Origin: Holothuria scabra | Taxonomy: Eukaryota > Echinodermata > Holothuroidea > Aspidochirotida > Holothuriidae | DNA length: 64,000 nt | Assembly (NCBI GenBank): GCA_037179385.1 | Contig: CM074195.1 | Location: 28,662,222 to 28,726,221 of the forward strand | Direction: 5' to 3' | The notes under the pieces: model-generated | The model's input: the letters and a program-made list of their open reading frames with translations, nothing else | Database searches by the model: none | Told to the model about the DNA's origin: nothing | Position numbers and translations under genes: made by a program | Part shown: positions 44,701 to 53,700 of the stretch, piece by piece | How positions within the stretch are numbered: position 1 is the stretch's first letter | Layout: each line of letters starts with the position of its first letter

Positions 44701-47700
44701 CAGAAAAAAACAACATAGCCTTCATGGCATACTTCTTGCAAGGAAAGTAAGTGCATTTGTAGTGCTACAAGGGTTTTCAAACTGAAATGGATTGGAGATA
44801 GCTGGTATGTAGGTGTTTTATTAGTCCAAATCTTGGAGGAACCTGTTCACTTATGTGCAAAAATATGTGCCTAGTTTCTCAAACATACTCTAGATTTTGC
44901 ATGAAAATGAACTTTAGATAAACAAATTACAGAAAAATATTTCTAGAATCAGTTAATAGTTTAGAATTGTTTGAACAATCTAAGGTGGTTGGCATTGAAC
45001 TAGACATCAGGATTTCATGATTTAGAAATTCCAAAGATGGCATGCGGTTTGTGATGAGAAACAAGGCAAGAAATGGTTTAGAACATGAATTTTGAGAACT
45101 TTCAACTAGGTTTCCTCAATTAGTGCATGTGCCACTTGTGGCACACAAAGTATAAAAGAAAATATTAAAAATTCAAACAACTGGTCAAATAAAAAATTAT
45201 TTGGTCTCACACAAAAAGTAATATTTTCCTCAGTTCTTTACCAAACTCTTGAGTGTTCCTCCACTTTAATCAGTCACAATTTGTGTGCTTTGTCAACTTA
45301 CCATAATTGTATTTTCCAAGATTGCTAGGCCTTCAAAATACCACTTAATCCATTAGCCTAGGTAAGGACAAAATGTTTGCTCTTATTACATTTTTGAATC
45401 TGACAAAAAAATTCTCCACACTTCAATATTTCTAAAAGTTGCTTTAACCAAGATTATTTACCAAAAAAGTAACAAATTTGGTAGGAAATGTTCATTGTAA
45501 AATGCAAAAGTTGCTTTAACCAAGATTATTTACCAAAAAAGTAACAAATTTGGTGAGAAATGTTCATTGTAAAACCCAACAAAACTAAACACTATTTTGC
45601 ATCTGCAGCCCTGTCAAAACAAAAATTTTCAAAAGGTGAGGGGGACACCCTTCCTTCCATCATACCCCTCCCCCAGTCCTGCAAATACTGGCACATTTGA
45701 ACCAGCTAAAAAAATGCATGTTGCACTTTAACAAAGTTAATTGAGAAAGCCTGCTTTAATCATGACAACATGAAGCTGAAATATATAGTAAGATGCTGTT
45801 TTATGGGTTAGTCTCTAACCAATTGGTTTAAGAAGGGCCGGCCACAGCTTTTATTTCCGGTTATCACTCACTTTCTTGTTTCCCCTACTCCATTGCTTAT
45901 ACTGAACACCAAGCACAATGGCAGTAGGTTCCATGATATAAAACATGAAAGCATTATTTACCATGAGTGATTCAGAACATTGTATGAACAGTTTGGGAAA
46001 ATTTTCATTGGTCTGAATTAGGAAATATCTTTGATGTTTGGTAATTTAGGTGGACAGTCATTTATGATGACAAGTGCAGACAACTTGGAAGAAAGCTATG
46101 AGTTTTGAATGATCACCTCAATGTAAATGGCTAACTATCTCAACAATTTAGATCAAAGTTTTTTCTGTTGAAAATCCTGATGGGATCTGATTGGAATAGC
46201 CATAGGTTGTTATTGAATGAAACAACCTTGTAACTCTGACACAGCTGGAAACAGAACCCCAAACTTGCCAGTTTCTAATCTTCATTGCTTCAAATGCTGC
46301 CAATGCCATGATCCATTCAGTCATTTCATAGGTAATGTCATGGTATGCTAAAAATAGAGATTCAAATAGTTGTGATTAAGTGTTCAATAAATTTTTCAAA
46401 ATCATTCCCTGTATTTCAATTTTGATCAAAAGACCTAAAATTTGATGAAATGCTGCAGCGTTCTGGTGTTATTCACCTGTCATACCATGTGAACACAAAA
46501 GTTTGCTGCTTAAAATTGCTGGAAACTGTGATGAATGAATTCTAGTGTAAACAAGATAATTGCTTATGGTGATAGGTTCACATTAATTCTCAGCGTGTAC
46601 ATTTTCTTTATTACAAGGTCAAACGAATGCCTAGATCTTTTGTGCAAGTCAGGACGTTTTCCAGAGGCTGCATTTTTCGCCAGAACTTACTTGCCAAGCA
46701 GGGTATCAGAGTAAGTAAAGAACCACTTTTGTCATAAATGCTTTGTCATTTCTTTTAGAGCAGCTAGGAATTTAAAGTTTTGGTGTAATAAAGGTTATGT
46801 CAAATTTGGAGGGTAAGAAAGAACATTTTACCTAATGATGACACTGACAATATGTGCCAAAATTGCCTTTTTCACAACAGTCATGCTAATGCACCCGTCA
46901 ATCGGAATCTTCGACTCCCCCACCTCAAGCAAAGTCTTTATTCGACACCGATACGACGTCGAATCTTTGACGTACAAAATGCCCTGAGAAGTGAATCTTC
47001 GACGAATAAAAATACCGCTACAGTGAATCTGCGACGAACCACTGCAGCTAAAGAGTGAATCGATGTCGGATCAACGTCGAATTTATGTCGAAAAATAATA
47101 AGTAACGTTTGAGAATCTCAACATGTGAAGTTTACTAGGACAGCATGCACTATGCATTGGCACGTACTTACGCACGTACAGCGTTGCCGGGGTACATTGT
47201 TTGAAAGACCATGCAGTCCAGCTGGACAATCCTGATGCAAACAACATATAACAGGCAGAGCACATACTTCTGCGAGAAAAAATCATGCAGAAATATTTCT
47301 ATGCTTTGGTCTATGCGTCCATACTCCATTGCGATTGAAATAAGCGATTAGACCGTTTTATAACTGATTACGAAGTAGTCTAGGCCTGGCTTTGACAAGA
47401 GCTCTTATGTCGTATACGTTTATAGCAGGGGATATTTTAGCCGGTATCGCATGGCAGTTTGCGAGCAAAGTGAACGAATCTGCAAATAAAAATTTGCTAT
47501 TGCTTCGCAGTTTTGCGAATGAAATATGGCCATTTGAAAAGAACTTCGAACATAAAATTTAGACCAAAGCATCATGGAATAATTCATTTCCGTATCATAT
47601 GACGCCTGTTTGTCAGGAAAATCATGAAAATCACCCGTTATGATAACCAAAAACTTGAAAAAGTACATTCTGAGCAACTATAACGAGTGCAACTGGATCG

Positions 47701-50700
47701 GGAAGTCTAATATAGGTTACGTATCTGCTCAAATATAGCCCGCTTGGCGGACGTATTTTGCACAGGAACTGAAACTGCACCTACATTTTACAATTGTTAT
47801 AACAAAGGAGACAGTGCATATTCGACATCTCCTAAGAAGACAAGGTAAACTACAACAGAAAATCTTTGTTAAAGACTTTGTGATTGGTTCCATACAAATG
47901 ATTACATGCTTTCAGCCAATCACAACTCGCGACATATTCATCGCAACTGCTGGTTGTACAGCTAGCTAGAGGATCTCGCAATTTTTTTCAAAACAATCTC
48001 GTAAAAAAGCTCGCCGAATGAATTAAATGTGGGTGCAAAAATAGAAAAATTGATGATATTCTACCATTACATCTCTTCACCTTCGGAAAAATTGAAAAAA
48101 CAGGGGTCTCTAGCTCCCTAAACCGAGAAATTAAAGATGAAAATGTATGGATCGATTAAGCAAGTGAGCTGGTGCTTGCTGCATACGTTTGTGCTAGTCA
48201 GCAGCACATTCCTTCCACAAAACTAGATCGAGTACTGAAAAGTGTCGATAAAATTCCACGTGGCCAAGAACAACAAAAATATTCACAATGCATGTGTAAA
48301 AGACCCTCATACACCAATCTGCAATGAATTGGTGAGTTTTGGGTGTAAGGTGTTTTTCTACGATGTTTTTTCCTTCAGTACGTCTTGGCACTTTTGTCAT
48401 TGCCTAACGTATAGCACTTTTGTACATTGTGAACCCATCCTACACGTTTATCTTCAATATCCTAGATGGGAAAGCTGTGTAGTGGTGAATTTTTCTTTCT
48501 AGTTTTTTTATTCTCAAGTTCCTACCAATGTTTTAGTTGTTCTAGATTATGGTATAAAGCATGCAGCCGCATATTTTACTGACGGGGTGGAATCTGCAGC
48601 AGGTGAAAACTTCCAAATTCTCCCATACATATTAGTGTCACGAGAAGCTGACCAAAATTCTCCATATACATTAGTGTTACGTGGTGTCATTGTAAAATAT
48701 TATGACTCTGCAGACTTTATGGGGTTGAATAAAACCTTTGCATTATAATCAAACTCTCAAACAGGGTGGTTAATTATGGTTGAACCTTTTGGCCAGAAAG
48801 GATGTGGGCCGGGGTAGGGGGCACTTAATTTAAGAGTGTTGTGAACTCTCAAGAACTTTTGCAGGTAAGTGCATAAAACGATCCTTTTCCACAGTAAATA
48901 TTTCTATTTACTAGCATCAATCTAATTTGTATAATTATCTAAGACACCATAGCTTTGCCCCGCCCCCGTGTTTGGTCTAACGGTAAGAGCATCCGCCTCT
49001 CACGCGGAAGGCCCGGCTTCGCTTCCCAAAGGTCAAGTCATACCAAAGACTCTAAAAAAGGAATCTACTGCCGTTGTGCTTGATGCTTCGCATAAGCAAT
49101 GGAGAAGAGAAAACAAGCCAGTGGGCCACAACTGGAAAAAAGGACATGGCCGGCTCGACTTGAACCAATAGGTTGGAAACTGGGCCGTAAAATTACATCT
49201 AACTAACAAATTGCCCCAGCCCCTGGATCCTGCAGGGTGTTGCTGTAGCATAAACAGCTGTAACATAACATTACCTGCCACAACCGACAAAAGCTGCTGC
49301 AATGCTGATCAGCTTTGGAGTATGCCAGTTTATCAAAACTGTGGGGCATCCACACCTATATTTACAATTGACACAGGCAAACTGTTTTTGTCTACGCATA
49401 CAGATTTGTAAAGCATGCAAGGGGCATGTGGGTGGAATGATGCATGGACTATGGTAGGGATTTGCATGGGTCTTTGAAACAATATCACTCTGTCAGCACA
49501 GTGGGCATGGGCACTCATTCATTTCCCAAGAATGTAGGGACTGGTGGATACAGGCCCGTGGCCAGATAAGGTACTGAAGGGGCCAAAACTTTTCTGGGGG
49601 TAAGAATTTTTCTGGGGGTCAAATGTGTACAATGTTAATTAAGTCAATGGCAAACTTCAAGGGGACAATTTTTGGGGTGCCCTCTTCCCCGCCCCTTCTA
49701 CCAAGAATATGCCCTCTTTTTTCAAGACCAGATGAATATGTAGCCTCAAACCCCTTTTCACACACAGTATGAATCTATTGATAGACATGTATAAATGACG
49801 GCCTGTCTTCTCCATAGAAAAATTAATGCAGTACAATGAGCATGCCTGGTGGAAGAGCATCAGCCTTCAACAGGGAAATCCCAGGTCGACTGGTCGATAC
49901 TGCACCTGTCGCATAAAAAAGTGGCCGGGCTGCAATGGAAGACATCTTACTGTTTCATCTACTAGAAATGTATAATAGCCTATATTGCTGATGTGTTGTT
50001 AAATTTTATCTGCCTAAGTTTCAATCGCCAGTAAGGACTTTAGAAATCTAGAGCACAGTCAGTGCATGGCTTTCCTATGCGATTATCAGGAGGAAATCCA
50101 ATGCCAAATTCGTGAATCGTCAACTAACAACATATTATGAAAAGTGAAACCTGAGTGAATCTTTGCCGTAATTTTTATTCAGTATTGTGAATCTGGGGTG
50201 AATCTTTGCTGTAAGTTTTCGCCAGTATTGTGAATCAGGGGTGAATCTTTGCCTTAAAAATTTCATGCAAAAGTGAATATTGATGAATGCTTGAGGTGGG
50301 GGGGTCGAAGGTTCTCCTTGACGGGTGCATAAATACTTCCCCATAAAAAAAATTAATAGCACAACCACTTTGGAGTCTACATTCATTGCAGAGAGCACAA
50401 ATTAGGTTCATATATGGTGTGCAGCGTTAGGCATGTTTCTGTAGGAATTTGCCGAGATATTGTAGCATGTAAAACATTTTACACAGTAAGTATAGTCTGG
50501 GGCTGGTAAAGGGTTTCCCCAAAGGCGTGTTTCTGGAGGTAGAGCTCATAGAAGGTAATCAGTATACAATATATGTGGTACGAAATGAATGATAATTGCG
50601 TTGTGGAGAAAATTTATCAACATTTTTATTAGTAAGATGATTTTCTTATTTCAAGTGTAGATTGATACCCCATCCCCATATGTATAAGCACTCTGTACAA

Positions 50701-53700
50701 AATGATTGGTTCTAGGTGAAGGTAGGAAATGAGTGTTTAATTGTATGATTGTGTTTACAGCTTCCGATATTCACAGTGTTTCTCTACAAGTGAAGAATTG
50801 TGTAGGCATGACAGTACAGCCCCAGTGTCTAGCTTCCAAAACATGCTCACACTGGAAAAGTTGTTCAGTTCGAGCAGAACAAAAAATGATAAGAAAACAG
50901 AGATACCATGTTCTTAAGGCATGTTCTTAAGGACTGCAAAACTTCTACTCATCAACTATTCAGATGTATTTAGAATAGGTTTGATTTTGGTTGGGAAAGC
51001 AAAAATTCTCAGTTGCTGACTGTGAACGTTTGATTGACATCAAATTGAAAAGATTCATAGTAGCTCATTTCACACAGCATGCACAGTGTTCTGGTTACAC
51101 AATAGGGCTTTGTATTCTCACCAGGATGTTCGTTTTAGTAATGAACGAGGAGGATTTGAGAAAACTAGGGGGGATGGTTTGGGAGAATTGGAACTATAAG
51201 GTATGCGTGTCATCATAGGTGTCTCTTTTTGTGTATTAATATATCTTTTAGGATTTTTAAGATAAAACAGGGTTTGTAAAGTCCTAAAAATCCTGGAAAG
51301 TCATGAAAAACTGAAATTTGAATTTCCAGACCTGGAAAATCAAAGAAAATAAGCAATTTCTCAAAAGGTCCTGAAGAATTCCTTGATGATTTCAGAAATG
51401 ATCAGGTACACTATTTTGTGGAAAAAGAAGACAGAAACATGCGATCTAACTGCGTTTAAAGGTCATGCAAACATCATTCAAGGTCATTAAAAGTCATGTA
51501 AAAGTCATGGAATTTTGTCATTTTGAATGTGTACCAACCTTGTAAAAGCTGATGTGACCAAGATAGTCCTTCAAGTAATAAACTAGGATTTTGTCTTGAT
51601 AAGGTGGAGGAATTTTAGCAATTTTTTGGAAGTATTTTGTTTAAATTGGAAGTGTCTAGGGTGAAAAGGTTTGTCCTTCCAAGTCTGTTATCATAAAATG
51701 TCACCCCAGATATGTCTTTTTGTGTCTTCATTATGTGTTTTGTATGTTCTTTGGCTTTAGGGTAGTGCAGGCCTGGAAAGAGAGCTTGGGTCAGTCAAAT
51801 AAAAAGGCAGCGGACGCGTTGGCAGATCCCACACAGTACGAGAACTTGTTTGTCGGGCTGAAAGAGGCTAGCCAGGCAGAGGAATTCTTGAAGACCAAAC
51901 AGAAGGTTTTACCTGCTCGTGCATACCCAACTGTCACAGTGAGTTTTAAGGGTTTATCAAAAAGCCAGTCATAAAAGCAACTGTCAGCAAGGCTGTCGTG
52001 TATCATGCTGTACACGAATCCCGGCAGTTGGTTCAGTTGTCCATTCACGGAGGCTATCACCCTTCAGTCCTTGTAATTTTGTTGTCTACATTCAATTCTA
52101 AACCCTCATATTCATTGAGTTTAAAGGGATTATTAGTGTGCGACCAATCATGGTAGAGAAAAATAAAGGATTGGTTAGATAAAAGGTGATCACCTAGTTA
52201 TGGACATCCAAATAAGAACATCACATAACTTCATATTTCTGTATGCTCACGACAGTCACTGTGAAGCTATGTGGCAATGTTTTTCTCACTTTAATTGTTC
52301 AATTTTTTTAAAAATATTAAGAATTTCAGTGCATGAATTGTCGGTTATTTTTTCAAATTTATGTCTTAAAAAATGGCATTTGAAGGAAACCTTTTTTTTA
52401 GGAGATGGGATTTGTTAGTTTACTTTATCTCGTGTGTCCCATTATTTCAGGGTAAGCAAGTTACCACTTCATAGTTTGTTGTTGCAGATGTTGTAAATGC
52501 AGAAGTTTTTTTGTTTATTCCCAACAATTTAGAGGATGTGCGCTTGTACATAGTCAAAAAAAAATTACCAACCTCGCTTAATACTTAATCGCTTAATTAT
52601 AATAGTAAGTATTGCAGTTTTAGCATGCTGCCCTCTATATGAAAGCAGAATACTTGGTTCTTTCTGGTTACTTCAACCACTGATTGTGATTGTTGGACTG
52701 ACCTCAGGGAAAATAATGTATTTTGTGCTTCAGATTGAACAACTTTCAGTTCATGTGCTCTGAATTTGACAGGATTTTCTTAGGGAAGGGTGTGGAACAG
52801 TTTGTAGCAATTATCTTATTTTGATCTATTTTTGATATGTTCTTATGTGTTGATTCCCTTCATATTAAGAAACTATATATTTTCCTGAGTAACGTCAGTT
52901 TTTTTCAGAATCAATTGGTGAACCAGTTGTAATTATTTCACTGATTTCAAAAAATGGCCAAACTTTCTGAATGATATGGCCAAAGAATATAATCAAAATT
53001 TTTTTGTGTCACAATAAAGAAATGACCAAGTTGCTGTGAAAAGGTCAATATTCTTTGATTGCACAAGTTTCACACTAAGAGAGTGAGGGAGCTATGTAAT
53101 AATGTACAATAAATGTCTGATTTTCCTTTATAGACCAACTCTGAAAGAAACGTGGTTCAAGAAATGCAGGAGGCTGTTTCTGGTGGCTCTTACACAGAGG
53201 TACCCATCTCACAAGTTATAATTTAATTCTTTAGGAAGTTTCTTTAAAAAAGCTTGTAGTTATAGACACGAGAGATAATTCATAGCTATCAATATTTTGA
53301 AATGCTTTCAATTGTTGGTTGTGTGCTTTTTTATGGGTAGCAGGAGATAGCTCTGGGACAGGTAACAGTGTTAAAATTTGTTTCAGCAATGTGTGAAAAA
53401 AGGAAAAAATGGTTTTAATGTTGCATTATGTATGCTAGTCAGCACCCAGAGGGAATTTTAGTTTTTTAGTTGATCGTGATAAAAAATGTTGGACAGCCTA
53501 TTTAGGCCATGCCACTATGGACCGCACTTGTCTTTTCTAAACTTTCTTACATGTGTGAGATTAAAATACCATCAATTTTTGCAACAAAAGTTTATGACTA
53601 TATGTAATCATCTTAAATAACAAAGCTTTTTATAGGTGAACTGTGGAATGTTATTCACATAATTAGAACAAATGAAAAATAAAAGAACCATTTTGCTGCT

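Larger units (their letters stand above)
46890..50329. mobile_element. 3.44-kb TIR element with TAA target, Harbinger-like
   Basis: Inverted ends begin TGCACCCGTCAA and extend ~40 bp with interruptions (CTTCGAC-CCCCCACCTCAAGC on both sides). Flanked by TAA (46887-46889 and 50330-50332), as for PIF/Harbinger. Subterminal zones carry repeated GTGAATCTTCGACG or GTGAATCTTTGCCG motifs in direct orientation. No transposase-sized ORF. It carries a SINE (48968-49207). COPB2 intron 19. Confidence 0.82.

Noticed and set aside
48980..49045. Functional tRNA-Glu gene
   Set aside because: The head resembles tRNA-Glu, but it is followed by the SINE body and TAACTAAC tail shared with ten other loci, and the B box is degenerate. 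It is a SINE.
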